Source of the DNA: Brevibacterium picturae
GTDB taxonomy: Bacteria > Actinomycetota > Actinomycetes > Actinomycetales > Brevibacteriaceae
Assembly (NCBI RefSeq): GCF_900105045.1
Contig: NZ_LT629739.1
Span: 4,154,001-4,218,000, forward strand
Reading direction: 5' to 3'
Length of the DNA: 64,000 nt
The notes under the pieces are model-generated. The model ran no database searches and was not told the DNA's origin. It saw only the letters and a list, made by a program, of their open reading frames with translations. This document shows, in pieces, positions 1-9,527 of this stretch. Numbering within the stretch: the stretch's first letter is position 1; each line of letters begins with the position of its first letter. Position numbers and translations under genes: made by a program.

Positions 1-555
1 GAGGACTCGACGCTGGCCAGAGATCTCATCAGCGACGAGAAGGAACGTGCCGAACACCTCATGCTCGTCGACCTCGCCCGCAACGACCTCGCAAAGGTCT
101 GCCGGGCCGGAACGGTCGATGTCAGTGAGTTCATGGACATCGTCCGCTACAGCCACATCATGCACATCTCCTCGACCGTGCGCGGCGAACTCGCGCCCGG
201 CCACGGAGCCGTGGATGTGCTTCGCGCAGCGTTCCCGGCAGGAACCCTCTCCGGAGCACCGAAGCCCCGTGCACTGCAGATCATCGACGAGCTCGAAACC
301 ATCGGCCGTGGAATCTACGGGGGAGTCGTCGGATACATGTCGTTCACCGGCGACCTCGACCTGGCAATCGCCATCCGCACAGGGGTCCTGCGAAACTCGG
401 TGATGAGCGTCTACGCCGGTGGTGGGCTCGTCGCCGATTCGGTTCCCGAAACCGAATACCAGGAATCGCAGAACAAGGCGGCCGCGGTGCTGGGGGCGGC
501 GGCAGCTGCCAGTGCTGTGGAGAGACTCGGCGCGTCGACCGGGGAATGCAGCTGA
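1..555 (+). CDS. trpE: anthranilate synthase component I, C-terminal part
   Basis: The reading frame is open from the first base of the window, so the N-terminal part of the protein lies outside. The 184 visible residues are the end of the chorismate-binding fold. They contain LMLVDLARNDL, the SSTVRG stretch, the AGTLSGAPK motif and the IGRGIYGGVVGY segment that mark TrpE and related chorismate-utilising enzymes. TrpE with a glutaminase partner converts chorismate to anthranilate, the first committed step to tryptophan. Assignment to TrpE rather than PabB or MenF rests mainly on the downstream trpC, trpB and trpA genes. The stop overlaps the following ATG region (TGAGATG), so translation is probably coupled. 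The allosteric Trp site cannot be judged because the N-terminus is missing. Confidence 0.93.
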   Translation, partial: EDSTLARDLISDEKERAEHLMLVDLARNDLAKVCRAGTVDVSEFMDIVRYSHIMHISSTVRGELAPGHGAVDVLRAAFPAGTLSGAPKPRALQIIDELETIGRGIYGGVVGYMSFTGDLDLAIAIRTGVLRNSVMSVYAGGGLVADSVPETEYQESQNKAAAVLGAAAAASAVERLGASTGECS

Positions 556-556
556 G

Positions 557-1135
557 ATGACGAAATCACGCGGCGTCCTCCTCGTCCTCATCCTCGCCGG
601 CGCACTGTGGGCAATCAGCCTCGCATCGTGGCAGGCTGGCGTGGCAGGCGACTCACTCGGCCCCACGGGTGTGGCTGATGTCACAGAGGATGCGAGTGCC
701 CAAGCATCTCCGGTCGCGACCGCCTGCGTCGCCATTATTGCCGTCACCGGGCTGCTGTCAGCCATGATGGGCAAGATCGGACGATTCGTCGTCCTCGGCT
801 TCGCCTCGCTGGCCGCCGTCGGTTACGGCATCACCGCGCTGCAGTCGATCTCCGCCCCCGGAGCCACCAGCTGGCCGATAGTCGCCCTGTTCGCGGCAGC
901 GATCACGCTCATCGTCATCGTCTATGTGGCCTTCGCCTCGGCGGGGTGGACCAACTCCAACCGCTACGCCAGGACCGCCGAGGCCGACGGCGAGGAGTTC
1001 GACTCCGCAGCGACATGGGACGCCCTCTCCCGCGGAGACGACCCCGAAACCGACCCGAAGGACCTCGAATCCGACCCGAAGGCCCCGGAGTCCGACACCG
1101 ACGACGCTGGTGGGGCCGATGATGAATCGAAATGA
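557..1135 (+). CDS. Trp biosynthesis-associated membrane protein
   Basis: This is a 192-residue integral membrane protein encoded directly after trpE, with its ATG one base past the trpE stop. It has about four hydrophobic segments (roughly residues 6-26, 55-75, 82-100 and 112-132). A charged tail rich in Asp, Glu and Pro follows, including repeats of the type DPKDLESDPKAPESD. A membrane protein of this size between trpE and trpC is a recurring feature of actinobacterial trp operons (the TIGR02234-type family). Its function is not known; a role in Trp or precursor transport is only a guess. I chose ATG 557 because the longer upstream frame would overlap trpE fully. The acidic repeat tail varies in such proteins and is probably cytoplasmic. 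Confidence 0.8.
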   Translation: MTKSRGVLLVLILAGALWAISLASWQAGVAGDSLGPTGVADVTEDASAQASPVATACVAIIAVTGLLSAMMGKIGRFVVLGFASLAAVGYGITALQSISAPGATSWPIVALFAAAITLIVIVYVAFASAGWTNSNRYARTAEADGEEFDSAATWDALSRGDDPETDPKDLESDPKAPESDTDDAGGADDESK

Positions 1136-1233
1136 CCTCGTGACCGGGTCGGTGTCTTGGCCCAAGTCGAAGCGTGTCACAATGGATGCAACAAGTTTTC
1201 ACGCGTGCCACGCCTGCATCTCTAAGGAGCACC

Positions 1234-1503
1234 ATGTCGCAATCCGTCGCTCGTAACGGCGCAACCGATCTCGACAAATCGACGATCGACTATGCCGCCA
1301 TCGCCGACCCGGGACACGGAAACTCCGTGGCCGGCTGGACCGGTGTCATCGTCATGCTGATCGGCGTCACCATCGGCTGCGTCGGGTTCACCATCCACAC
1401 CGCGACCATCACCTACGTCGGTGTCGGCGTCGTTGTGCTCGGCCTCATCGCCGGCCTCATCCTGCGTGCCGTCGGTCTGGGAAACAAGCCGAAGAAGCAA
1501 TGA
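1234..1503 (+). CDS. HGxxPAAW-like small membrane protein in trp operon
   Basis: This is an 89-residue protein with an AAGGAG ribosome binding site at 1224-1229 ahead of the ATG. It carries a soluble N-terminus with the HGNSVAGW motif, a variant of the HGxxPAAW signature. Two transmembrane helices follow (about residues 32-52 and 57-77), then a short basic tail ending KPKKQ. Proteins with this signature sit before trpC in many Micrococcales and have no established function. The gene ends in an ATGA overlap with trpC, which implies translational coupling. A 98-base gap before it may hold its own promoter, but I see no convincing -35/-10 pair there. Confidence 0.75.
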   Translation: MSQSVARNGATDLDKSTIDYAAIADPGHGNSVAGWTGVIVMLIGVTIGCVGFTIHTATITYVGVGVVVLGLIAGLILRAVGLGNKPKKQ

Positions 1504-2303
1504 CAGTTCTCGACGACATCGTCGCCGGTGTACGCGAAGATCTCGCCGAACGCCGGAGGCAAACACCGCTGGCAGACGTCATTGAGCGCGCGCGTGAGGC
1601 ACAGCCCGCGCGTGCGTTCGATCTCGACGGTGACTTCGGAGTCATCGCCGAGGTCAAACGGCGTTCTCCCTCCCGCGGGGACCTCGCCCACATCCCGGAT
1701 CCGGGGACCCTGGCCGGGCTCTATGCCGCCGGGGGAGCACGAGCGATCAGCGTGCTCACCGAAGGACGACGCTTCTCCGGCAGCCTTGAGGACCTCGACT
1801 CCGTCCGTGCAGCGGTCGACATCCCCGTGCTGCGCAAAGACTTCATGGTCGAGGAATACCAATTCCATGAGGCCCGCGCCCATGGCGCTGATCTCGTCCT
1901 CCTCATCGTTGCGGCACTGGATGTCGGCCAACTCCACGAGTTCCACGCTCTCGCCCGTGAACTGGGGATGACCGCCCTCGTCGAGACGCACAATGCCGAA
2001 GAGCTGGCGATCGCAGCCGAACTCGATGCCCCCCTGATCGGCATCAACACCCGCAACCTCAAGGACCTCAGCGTCGATACGAGCCGTTTCGCTCCCTTGG
2101 CCGATCTGGCACCGGCGGCCTGCACACTCGTCGCAGAGTCCGGAGTCACCGGTCCCGATGATGTCGAGACCTACGCCGGAGCCGGCGCCGATCTCGTGCT
2201 CGTGGGCGAAGCACTCGTCACCGGCGGCGACGCCGAGTCCGCCGTGGCCGCGTTCACCTCGACAGGGCAGGAGCGCCGGGCGGCGACCAGTCGTCAGTCT
2301 TGA
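1500..2303 (+). CDS. trpC: indole-3-glycerol phosphate synthase
   Basis: This 267-residue (beta-alpha)8 barrel enzyme closes the ring of carboxyphenylamino-deoxyribulose phosphate to give indole-3-glycerol phosphate. The family motifs are clear: [15 protein letters not shown] near residue 50 with the catalytic Lys, [39 protein letters not shown] and the phosphate-binding [12 protein letters not shown]. Length is normal. The ATG overlaps the stop of the preceding small membrane protein gene (ATGA). A 37-base gap with a GAAGGA sequence separates it from trpB. There is no fused TrpF (PRAI) domain, so that enzyme must be encoded elsewhere, possibly as PriA as in many actinobacteria. Confidence 0.97.
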   Translation: MTVLDDIVAGVREDLAERRRQTPLADVIERAREAQPARAFDLDGDFGVIAEVKRRSPSRGDLAHIPDPGTLAGLYAAGGARAISVLTEGRRFSGSLEDLDSVRAAVDIPVLRKDFMVEEYQFHEARAHGADLVLLIVAALDVGQLHEFHALARELGMTALVETHNAEELAIAAELDAPLIGINTRNLKDLSVDTSRFAPLADLAPAACTLVAESGVTGPDDVETYAGAGADLVLVGEALVTGGDAESAVAAFTSTGQERRAATSRQS

Positions 2304-2340
2304 TCCACCCGACCACCATTTCGAACCACGAAGGACGGCA

Positions 2341-3555
2341 ATGACCGATTTGAGCCAGGAGAACGGACCTTACTTCGGTTCGTACGGAGGCAGGTTCTTC
2401 CCCGAAGCGCTGATCCCCGCGCTCGACGAGATCGAGGAGACATGGCGCAAATCCCAGGTCGACCCGGAGTTCACGCAGCAGCTGCTCGACCTGCAGCAGA
2501 ACTACATCGGCCGTCCCAGCCTTCTCACCGAGGCCACCCGGTTCGCCGCGCACTGCGGTGGGGCGCGGGTCTTCCTCAAACGCGAAGACCTCAACCACAC
2601 CGGCAGCCATAAGATCAACAACGCCGTGGGCCAGGCCCTGTTGGCCAAGCGCATGGGCAAGACCCGTGTCATCGCCGAAACCGGAGCCGGACAGCACGGT
2701 GTTGCCGCAGCCACGGCCGCCGCCCTCCTGGATATGGAGTGCGAGGTGTACATGGGTGAGGAAGACACCCAGAGGCAGGCACTCAACGTCGCTCGGATGC
2801 GACTGCTCGGAGCGAAGGTCAACTCCGTGTCCAACGGCACCAAGACGCTCAAAGACGCGATGAACGAAGCGATGCGCGACTGGGTTGCCAACGTAGAGAA
2901 CACGCACTACATCATCGGCACAGTCGCCGGCCCGCACCCGTTCCCGGCCATGGTCCGGTCCTTCCAGGACGTCATCGGCATCGAAGCTCGCGAACAGATC
3001 CAGAACGCCGTCGGTCGTCTGCCTGACGCGGTCTGCGCGTGTGTCGGAGGTGGGTCGAACGCCATGGGCCTCTTCGCCGCCTTCCTCGCCGATCCCGAGG
3101 TGAAGATCTTCGGTTTCGAAGCCGGAGGAGACGGCGTCGACAGCGGCCGCCACGCCGCCCGCTTCTCCGGTGGACGCCCCGGAGTCCTGCATGGCTCGGC
3201 TACCTATATCCTCCAGAACGAGGACGGCCAGACTCAAGGGTCCCACTCGATCTCGGCCGGACTCGACTACCCATCGGTCGGCCCCGAGCATTCCCACCTC
3301 CACGACATTCAGCGCGTCATCTACGAGCCTGTCGTCGATGAAGAGGCCATGGAAGCCATGCAGCTGCTGTCGCGGTCCGAAGGCATCATCCCTGCAATCG
3401 AATCCGCCCACGCCCTGGCCGGTGCTATGCGCATCGGACGGGAACTCGGCAGCGAAGCGGTCCTGCTCGTCAACCTCTCCGGTCGAGGCGACAAGGACAT
3501 GACGACCGCGGCCAAATGGTTCAACTACTTCGACGAAGGAGCTGTGCAGGTATGA
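2341..3555 (+). CDS. trpB: tryptophan synthase beta subunit
   Basis: This 404-residue PLP enzyme condenses indole with serine to tryptophan in the alpha2-beta2 complex. Visible family features are [18 protein letters not shown] at the N-terminus, the PLP lysine in [18 protein letters not shown], the phosphate loop [12 protein letters not shown], and [11 protein letters not shown] near the end. I start at ATG 2341, preceded by GAAGGA at 2331-2336. The frame could be read from further upstream, but that would run through trpC. It ends in an ATGA overlap with trpA, as expected for two subunits made in equal amounts. Confidence 0.98.
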   Translation: MTDLSQENGPYFGSYGGRFFPEALIPALDEIEETWRKSQVDPEFTQQLLDLQQNYIGRPSLLTEATRFAAHCGGARVFLKREDLNHTGSHKINNAVGQALLAKRMGKTRVIAETGAGQHGVAAATAAALLDMECEVYMGEEDTQRQALNVARMRLLGAKVNSVSNGTKTLKDAMNEAMRDWVANVENTHYIIGTVAGPHPFPAMVRSFQDVIGIEAREQIQNAVGRLPDAVCACVGGGSNAMGLFAAFLADPEVKIFGFEAGGDGVDSGRHAARFSGGRPGVLHGSATYILQNEDGQTQGSHSISAGLDYPSVGPEHSHLHDIQRVIYEPVVDEEAMEAMQLLSRSEGIIPAIESAHALAGAMRIGRELGSEAVLLVNLSGRGDKDMTTAAKWFNYFDEGAVQV

Positions 3556-4343
3556 CGAGCTCAGGACCCCGAACCGGTACCACACTCGACGCCGTCGCCC
3601 AGGCGAGCCGCAAGGCCGCGCTCATCGGATATCTTCCCGTCGGGTTCCCCTCGGTCGAAGGCTCCATCGAGGCCATGGTCGAACTGGTGAAATCCGGGGT
3701 CGACATCGTGGAAGTGGGTATGCCGTATACCGATCCCGGAATGGACGGACCCGTCATCCAACGCGCCGCCGAGCAGGGTCTCGCTGCCGGGGTGCGCACC
3801 TCTGACATCTTCTCCGCCGTCTCAGCCGTCGCAGAAGCCGGCGGCACCGCCGTTGTGATGAGCTACTGGAACCTGGTGCTCCAACACGGCGTTTCAGCCT
3901 TCGCACGCGACCTGGACTCGGCCGGCGGCGGAGGCATCATCACCCCCGACCTCATCCCCGATGAGGCTTCCGAATGGATGAGCGTCTCCGACGAATACGA
4001 TCTCGACCGCATCTTCCTCGCCGCTCCCTCATCGACGCCCGAGCGCATCGCCACAATCGTCGAGGCGAGCCGCGGATTCGTCTATGCGGCCTCGACGATG
4101 GGCGTGACCGGAGTCCGCTCCGAGGTCGACAACCACGCTCGCGACCTCGTGGGGAGCCTCAAGGATGCCGGAGCGCCCCATGCCTGTGTCGGGCTGGGAG
4201 TCTCGACGCGCGAACAGGCCGCAGAAGTCGCAGACTACGCCGATGGAGTCATCGTCGGCTCTGCCCTCGTCCGCGCCCTCGACAACGACGGAGTCAGCGG
4301 AATCGCCACCTTGGCCGCTGAGCTCGCGGAGGGCTGTGCATGA
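3552..4343 (+). CDS. trpA: tryptophan synthase alpha subunit
   Basis: This 263-residue TIM-barrel subunit cleaves indole-3-glycerol phosphate and channels indole to TrpB. The catalytic Glu and Asp lie in [19 protein letters not shown], and the phosphate-binding end shows [14 protein letters not shown] and [24 protein letters not shown] corresponds to the conserved loop before the phosphate site. The start overlaps the trpB stop, and its own stop overlaps the ATG of the next small gene (ATGA), so five consecutive trp-operon cistrons are tightly coupled. In many actinobacteria lgt follows trpA; here it does not. Confidence 0.97.
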   Translation: MTSSGPRTGTTLDAVAQASRKAALIGYLPVGFPSVEGSIEAMVELVKSGVDIVEVGMPYTDPGMDGPVIQRAAEQGLAAGVRTSDIFSAVSAVAEAGGTAVVMSYWNLVLQHGVSAFARDLDSAGGGGIITPDLIPDEASEWMSVSDEYDLDRIFLAAPSSTPERIATIVEASRGFVYAASTMGVTGVRSEVDNHARDLVGSLKDAGAPHACVGLGVSTREQAAEVADYADGVIVGSALVRALDNDGVSGIATLAAELAEGCA

Positions 4344-4651
4344 GCCGGATCCAACAGCTGGCATCCGAAGGAGTGGAGATCGGATCACTCACGATCCCGA
4401 CGTGGGCCCTGTGGGTGCTCGCACTCGGTGTGCTCCTCCTCATCGTCGGAATCGTCGTCTTGGTCCTCGCTCGTCGTGCCAGAAAAATCGCCCGAGCAAC
4501 AAAAGGCGCCTCGAAAGGGGACGGTGAGGGCTTCGGAGGGCACGGTTTCGGATACTTCGGAGCGGTTACCTCGGCGATCTCGATCACCCCCGATGTGAAG
4601 CGGAATTCCCGGCGAAACGACGGTTCGAAGTCCGACGACCGAGACGTTTAG
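4340..4651 (+). CDS. small single-pass membrane protein, unknown
   Basis: This is a 103-residue protein whose ATG overlaps the trpA stop (ATGA), so it is probably translated with the trp operon. One strong transmembrane helix (about residues 21-45, TWALWVLALGVLLLIVGIVVL) is followed by a basic RRARKIAR stop-transfer stretch. A Gly-rich linker and a charged C-terminus with KRNSRRNDGSKSDDRDV come after. I do not recognise the family. Its overlap and codon use match its neighbours, so it is very likely a real gene. It occupies the place where lgt is often found, but it has no similarity to Lgt, which is a much larger seven-helix protein. Confidence 0.65.
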   Translation: MSRIQQLASEGVEIGSLTIPTWALWVLALGVLLLIVGIVVLVLARRARKIARATKGASKGDGEGFGGHGFGYFGAVTSAISITPDVKRNSRRNDGSKSDDRDV

Positions 4652-4829
4652 GTTCGTTTTACGGTCCTTTTTCTGTGCCGCCCTGAGCTGCCGAGGGGTG
4701 TAGGTTAGGTATCCGACCGTGAGAACCACGTCACATCTGTGCCCCAGGACGATCTCCAGAGGGCGCCGCCGATACTGCTAGAGACAGCGCCGTCTTTAAC
4801 GTCAACATCTACACCCCGTGAAGGCAGCG
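4652..4829 (+). promoter_or_regulatory. trp-glt intergenic region with probable gltB promoter
   Basis: This 178-base gap must contain the gltBD promoter and any trp terminator. I see a T-rich stretch at 4648-4675 after an imperfect GACCG/CGGTC pairing (4637-4641 with 4662-4666), a weak terminator candidate. TAGGTTAGGT at 4701-4710 is either a -10-like element or the left half of a DtxR-type box. GATACT at 4771-4776 is another -10 candidate. None has a convincing -35, so the exact promoter is not resolved. Confidence 0.35.
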
Positions 4830-7800
4830 ATGTACAGTGAACATTCAACGACCCCGAAATCTCCGCAACGTCCGGTTCGCGCCGGACTCTACGATCCCGC
4901 ACTCGAACACGATGCATGCGGACTCGCGCTCATCGTCCGCTATCGCGGACCCGCCGACCACACGGTCGTCGAACAGGCGCTGACCGCTCTGCGTAAACTT
5001 GAGCATCGAGGCGGAATCGGCTCCGACGAAGGCACCGGCGACGGTGCGGGGATGACCCTGCAGATGCCTCATGACTACTTCGCCGAGGTGCTGCGCGACG
5101 AGGGCATCGAACTGCCTGACGCCGGTGCCTACGCCGCGGGGATCGGCTTCTTCGCCCAGGATTACCGTCAGGACCTGACGACCGCGACGGATCCCAAGAC
5201 GACCACTTCCTTTCCTCCGACCTCCGGAGCGGCAACGTCAGTCGGCGACGAGGAGTCACTACTCGCTCGGATCGCCGCCGAGGAGGGCCTGCGGGTCCTC
5301 GCCTACCGCGACGTGCCGCACGATGCGAGCGTGCTCGGCGCCACCGCTCGGTCCACGATGCCGCGCATGCGCCAGGTCTTCCTCGGCATCGACGAACGGT
5401 ATCCAGCGCGTGATAGCCATGACCTCACTCGCCGGTCCTACATTGTGCGGAAGCGTCTCGACCACTCCGGGATCTACTTCCCCTCACTCTCACCCTCGAC
5501 GATCACCTACAAGGGCATGCTTTCGACAGGCCAGCTCTCCGCCTTCTACACGGAACTGCTCGACGAACGCCTGACCTCACGGATCGCGCTCGTGCACTCA
5601 CGATTCTCGACGAACACGTTCCCGTCCTGGCAGTTGGCTCAGCCCTTCGGCACAATCGCCCATAACGGCGAGATCAACACGGTGCGAGGCAATCGCAATT
5701 GGATGCAGGCCCGGGAATCGACACTGGCCTCCGATCTCCTCGCCTCCCCGGTGCCGGGAACGTCGACGAGTCTTGACAGGCTGTGTCCGATCGTACCGCC
5801 GGGCGCCTCCGACTCGGCATCGTTCAACGCGGTGCTCGAGCTCATGGTCGCCTCGGGCAGATCGCTGCCGCAGGCGATGCTGATGATGATTCCCGAGGCC
5901 TGGGAGAACAACCCCGGAATGGGCGAATCGCGCAAGGCCTTCTACGAGTACCACTCGCTGCTGATGGAGCCGTGGGACGGGCCCGCCTGCGTGGCCTTCA
6001 CCGACGGGAAGCTCGCCGGCGCCGTCCTCGACCGCAACGGGCTCCGGCCTGCCCGGTACGTCATGACCTCCGACACCGTCGTGCTCGCCAGCGAGATCGG
6101 TGTCGTCGACCTGCCGGAATCCGACGTCGTCGCCCGCGGACGTCTCACCCCCGGTCGCATGTTCCTCGTCGACACCGAGTCGGAACGGGTCATCTCCGAT
6201 ACGGAGATGAAAAACCAGCTCGCCACCGAGCATCCCTACGAGGACTGGGTGAAGGACTGCTCCAATCATCTGGCCGACCTGCCCACCCGAGTCCACGTCA
6301 CCCACCCGCAGGCCTCCGTGCGCCGCCGCCAACGCACCTTCGGCTACACGGAGGAGGAACTGCGGATCCTCATCTCGCCGATGGCCGAAACCGGGGCCGA
6401 ACCCCTCGGCGCCATGGGCACGGACACGGCGATCGCGGCCCTGAGCAACCGGCCACGACTGCTCTTCGACTACTTCCACCAGAACTTCGCGCAGGTGACC
6501 AACCCGCCGCTGGACTCCATCCGCGAGGACATCGTGACCAGCATGTCCTCGGGCATCGGACGGGAGGGCAACCTCCTGCAGTTCTCCCAACCGGACTCTG
6601 CGCACATCCTGCTCGACCGCCCGGTCATCGACAACGACGAGCTTGCGGCGATCTCACACGTACAGGGTCGCCACCTCGGCGTCGACGATGGTCGACCCAG
6701 CGTGAGCCTCTCGGGTCTGTACTCGGTGAACGCAGGACCCGACGCCATGGCAAAGCGTCTTGAGGAGTTGTGCCGGGAGGCCAGCGCGGCCGTCGAGGCC
6801 GGAGCTGTGTTCATCATCCTCAGTGACAGGGACTCGACGGCGGATCTCGCACCGATTCCGTCTCTGCTGCTGACCTCGGCCCTCCATCACCACCTGGTCA
6901 GGGCGCGTTCGCGCACCCGAGTGTCGATCATCGTCGAAGCCGGTGATGTTCGGGAGGTTCACCACGTGGCCACACTGATGACCTTCGGAGCTTCAGCGGT
7001 CAACCCGTACCTCGTCATGGAATCGGCCGAGGCGCTTGTCCGCTCGGACAGGATCCGGGGCATCAGCGAGACCACGGCTGTGGCGAATGTGCTCACGGCG
7101 CTGAACAAGGGACTGCTGAAGATCATGTCGAAGATGGGAATCTCGACCGTGCAGTCCTACCACGGTGCTCAGACCTTCGAAGCCCTCGGGCTGGCCGATG
7201 ACTTCATCGAGGAGTACTTCACTTCCACCCCACACCAACTGGGCGGAAAGGGGATCGTCGAGATCACCGCGGAGTCGAGCGCCAGACACGCCGATGCCCA
7301 CCGCGACGACCATCCCAGGCCCGCTCACCGGGACCTGCGCATCGGTGGCGAATACCAATGGCGGAGGGAAGGCCCGGGCCACCTGTTCAACCCGGAGACC
7401 ATCTTCAAACTCCAACACTCCACGGCCACCGGACGATTCGACATCTTCGGTGAGTACACTCAGGCCGTCGATGAGCAGTCGCGTGAGCTCATGACCCTGC
7501 GCGGACTGTTCGACCTCGTCCCCACGGACACCGGCCCGATCGACATCTCCGAGGTGGAGCCGGCGAGCGAGATCATGAAGCGCTTCTCGACGGGCGCCAT
7601 GAGCTACGGCTCACTGTCGCAGGAAGCGCACGAGACTCTGGCCATCGCGATGAATCGCATCGGCGGGAAGTCCAACACCGGTGAGGGCGGAGAGGACACA
7701 GAACGCCTCGTCGATCCCGAACGCCGGTCGGCGATCAAGCAGATCGCCAGCGGCCGATTCGGCGTGACAAGTCATTATCTGACGCAGGCCGATGACCTGC

Positions 7801-9527
7801 AGATCAAGATGGCTCAAGGCGCGAAACCGGGGGAGGGCGGGCAGCTTCCCGGAGCCAAGGTCTACCCATGGATCGCGAAGACCCGCCACGCCACCCCGGG
7901 CGTCGGGCTGATCTCTCCGCCGCCGCACCACGACATCTACTCGATCGAGGACCTCGCCCAGCTCATCCACGACCTCGGCCGGTCCAACGCCCGGGCCCGC
8001 GTGCACGTCAAACTCGTGTCCGGGATCGGCGTCGGCACGGTGGCCGCAGGAGTGGCCAAGGCCGGAGCGGACGTCGTCCTCATCTCCGGTCACGACGGGG
8101 GCACGGGCGCCAGTCCGCTCAACTCACTCAAGCATGCCGGCACTCCCTGGGAGCTCGGTCTGGCCGAGGCGCAGCAGACATTGGTGCTCAACGGTCTGCG
8201 AGAGAAGGTCAGCGTTCAGGTCGACGGGCAGCTCAAGACTGGTCGGGACGTGATCATCGCGGCCCTGCTGGGCGGGGAGGAATTCGGATTCGCGACCACG
8301 GCACTCGTCGTCTCCGGCTGCATCATGATGCGCGTCTGCCATAAGGACACCTGCCCCGTCGGGGTGGCCACCCAGAATCCGAAGCTGCGCGAGCGCTATC
8401 ACGGACAGGCCGAGCACGTCGTGAACTTCTTCACCTTCATCGCCGAGGAGGTCCGCGGTTACCTGGCCGCACTGGGCCTGCGCACGCTCGATGAGGCCAT
8501 CGGTGCGGTCGAGAGGCTGCGCATCGACGAGAAGCGAGCGGAGGAATCGGGTCTCGACCTCGACCTGTCCTCGATCCTCACCGTGCCCGAGGACATTCAC
8601 GGCAACACCGACGTGGTCCGCAAGTGCACCACCGAGGTCAACCGCGACTTCGCAGGCGAACTCGACCTGCGACTGCTGGCCGAGGCGGGGGAGGCGATCG
8701 AATCCGGGGCCGAGGTCACGATCACCTCGGCGATCGAGAACACGGACCGCAGCGTCGGCACCCTGCTGGGTCATCACGTCACACTCGCCCACGCGGATGC
8801 GGGCCTGCCCGAGCACATGATCCGGCTCGAGCTCCACGGCACCGCCGGACAGTCACTCGGGGCGTTCCTGCCTCGCGGAATCAGCATCGACCTGCATGGT
8901 GACGCCAACGACTACGTCGGCAAGGGGCTCTCCGGCGGAACCATCAGCGTGCATCCGCACACTGAGAATCTGACCCGTCCCGAACACAACGTCATCGCCG
9001 GCAACGTCCTGGGCTACGGTGCCACTGCGGGCCGGTTGTTCGTATCCGGCCAGGTGGGGGAACGGTTCATGGTGCGCAACTCCGGCGCCGAGGCGGTCGT
9101 CGAAGGCATCGGCGACCACGGGCTGGAGTACATGACCGGAGGAATCGCCGTCATCCTCGGCACCACCGGACGCAACTTCGCCGCCGGCATGTCCGGCGGC
9201 ACGGCCTACGTCCTCGACTTCAACCCCGCCAAGCTCAACCCCAAGGAACGCGCCGCCGGCGTCTTCCGGTTCACCGGTGTGGGAGTCACCGACATGGCTG
9301 TTCTGCAGCGACTGCTGGCCGAACATGTTCAGTGGACGCATTCGCCCCTGGCAGCACAGCTGCTCGACGGGCTCGACCGAGGAGAGGACGTCCTCTCCCG
9401 CTTCACCAAGATCATCCCCGTCGCCTATGCGATGGTCAAAGACGTTCAGGAAGAGTTCACCGCGGCCGGAGAAGCCGCGGATTCGGACGAAGCTTGGCAC
9501 ACGATTCTGGAGGTTGCCAATGGCTGA
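4830..9527 (+). CDS. gltB: glutamate synthase large subunit
   Basis: This 1565-residue enzyme transfers the amide of glutamine to 2-oxoglutarate. It has the usual order: class-II glutamine amidotransferase with the nucleophile in DACGLAL (Cys30, so residues 1-29 would be a cleaved propeptide), a central domain, an FMN-binding synthase domain, and a C-terminal GXGXG beta-helix. The [3Fe-4S] cysteines are seen in CIMMRVCHKDTCPVG near residue 1165. I prefer ATG 4830 because AAGG at 4821-4824 is well spaced; a GTG at 4818 is in frame but lacks a ribosome binding site. The stop overlaps the gltD start by eight bases. The gene is full length with no frameshift. Confidence 0.97.
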   Translation: MYSEHSTTPKSPQRPVRAGLYDPALEHDACGLALIVRYRGPADHTVVEQALTALRKLEHRGGIGSDEGTGDGAGMTLQMPHDYFAEVLRDEGIELPDAGAYAAGIGFFAQDYRQDLTTATDPKTTTSFPPTSGAATSVGDEESLLARIAAEEGLRVLAYRDVPHDASVLGATARSTMPRMRQVFLGIDERYPARDSHDLTRRSYIVRKRLDHSGIYFPSLSPSTITYKGMLSTGQLSAFYTELLDERLTSRIALVHSRFSTNTFPSWQLAQPFGTIAHNGEINTVRGNRNWMQARESTLASDLLASPVPGTSTSLDRLCPIVPPGASDSASFNAVLELMVASGRSLPQAMLMMIPEAWENNPGMGESRKAFYEYHSLLMEPWDGPACVAFTDGKLAGAVLDRNGLRPARYVMTSDTVVLASEIGVVDLPESDVVARGRLTPGRMFLVDTESERVISDTEMKNQLATEHPYEDWVKDCSNHLADLPTRVHVTHPQASVRRRQRTFGYTEEELRILISPMAETGAEPLGAMGTDTAIAALSNRPRLLFDYFHQNFAQVTNPPLDSIREDIVTSMSSGIGREGNLLQFSQPDSAHILLDRPVIDNDELAAISHVQGRHLGVDDGRPSVSLSGLYSVNAGPDAMAKRLEELCREASAAVEAGAVFIILSDRDSTADLAPIPSLLLTSALHHHLVRARSRTRVSIIVEAGDVREVHHVATLMTFGASAVNPYLVMESAEALVRSDRIRGISETTAVANVLTALNKGLLKIMSKMGISTVQSYHGAQTFEALGLADDFIEEYFTSTPHQLGGKGIVEITAESSARHADAHRDDHPRPAHRDLRIGGEYQWRREGPGHLFNPETIFKLQHSTATGRFDIFGEYTQAVDEQSRELMTLRGLFDLVPTDTGPIDISEVEPASEIMKRFSTGAMSYGSLSQEAHETLAIAMNRIGGKSNTGEGGEDTERLVDPERRSAIKQIASGRFGVTSHYLTQADDLQIKMAQGAKPGEGGQLPGAKVYPWIAKTRHATPGVGLISPPPHHDIYSIEDLAQLIHDLGRSNARARVHVKLVSGIGVGTVAAGVAKAGADVVLISGHDGGTGASPLNSLKHAGTPWELGLAEAQQTLVLNGLREKVSVQVDGQLKTGRDVIIAALLGGEEFGFATTALVVSGCIMMRVCHKDTCPVGVATQNPKLRERYHGQAEHVVNFFTFIAEEVRGYLAALGLRTLDEAIGAVERLRIDEKRAEESGLDLDLSSILTVPEDIHGNTDVVRKCTTEVNRDFAGELDLRLLAEAGEAIESGAEVTITSAIENTDRSVGTLLGHHVTLAHADAGLPEHMIRLELHGTAGQSLGAFLPRGISIDLHGDANDYVGKGLSGGTISVHPHTENLTRPEHNVIAGNVLGYGATAGRLFVSGQVGERFMVRNSGAEAVVEGIGDHGLEYMTGGIAVILGTTGRNFAAGMSGGTAYVLDFNPAKLNPKERAAGVFRFTGVGVTDMAVLQRLLAEHVQWTHSPLAAQLLDGLDRGEDVLSRFTKIIPVAYAMVKDVQEEFTAAGEAADSDEAWHTILEVANG

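Noticed and set aside
2254..3585. Minus-strand open frame opposite trpB
   Set aside because: It covers exactly the trpB region and has no recognisable motif or ribosome binding site.
4818..4829. GTG 4818 as gltB start
   Set aside because: No ribosome binding site precedes it; AAGG inside the extension serves ATG 4830.
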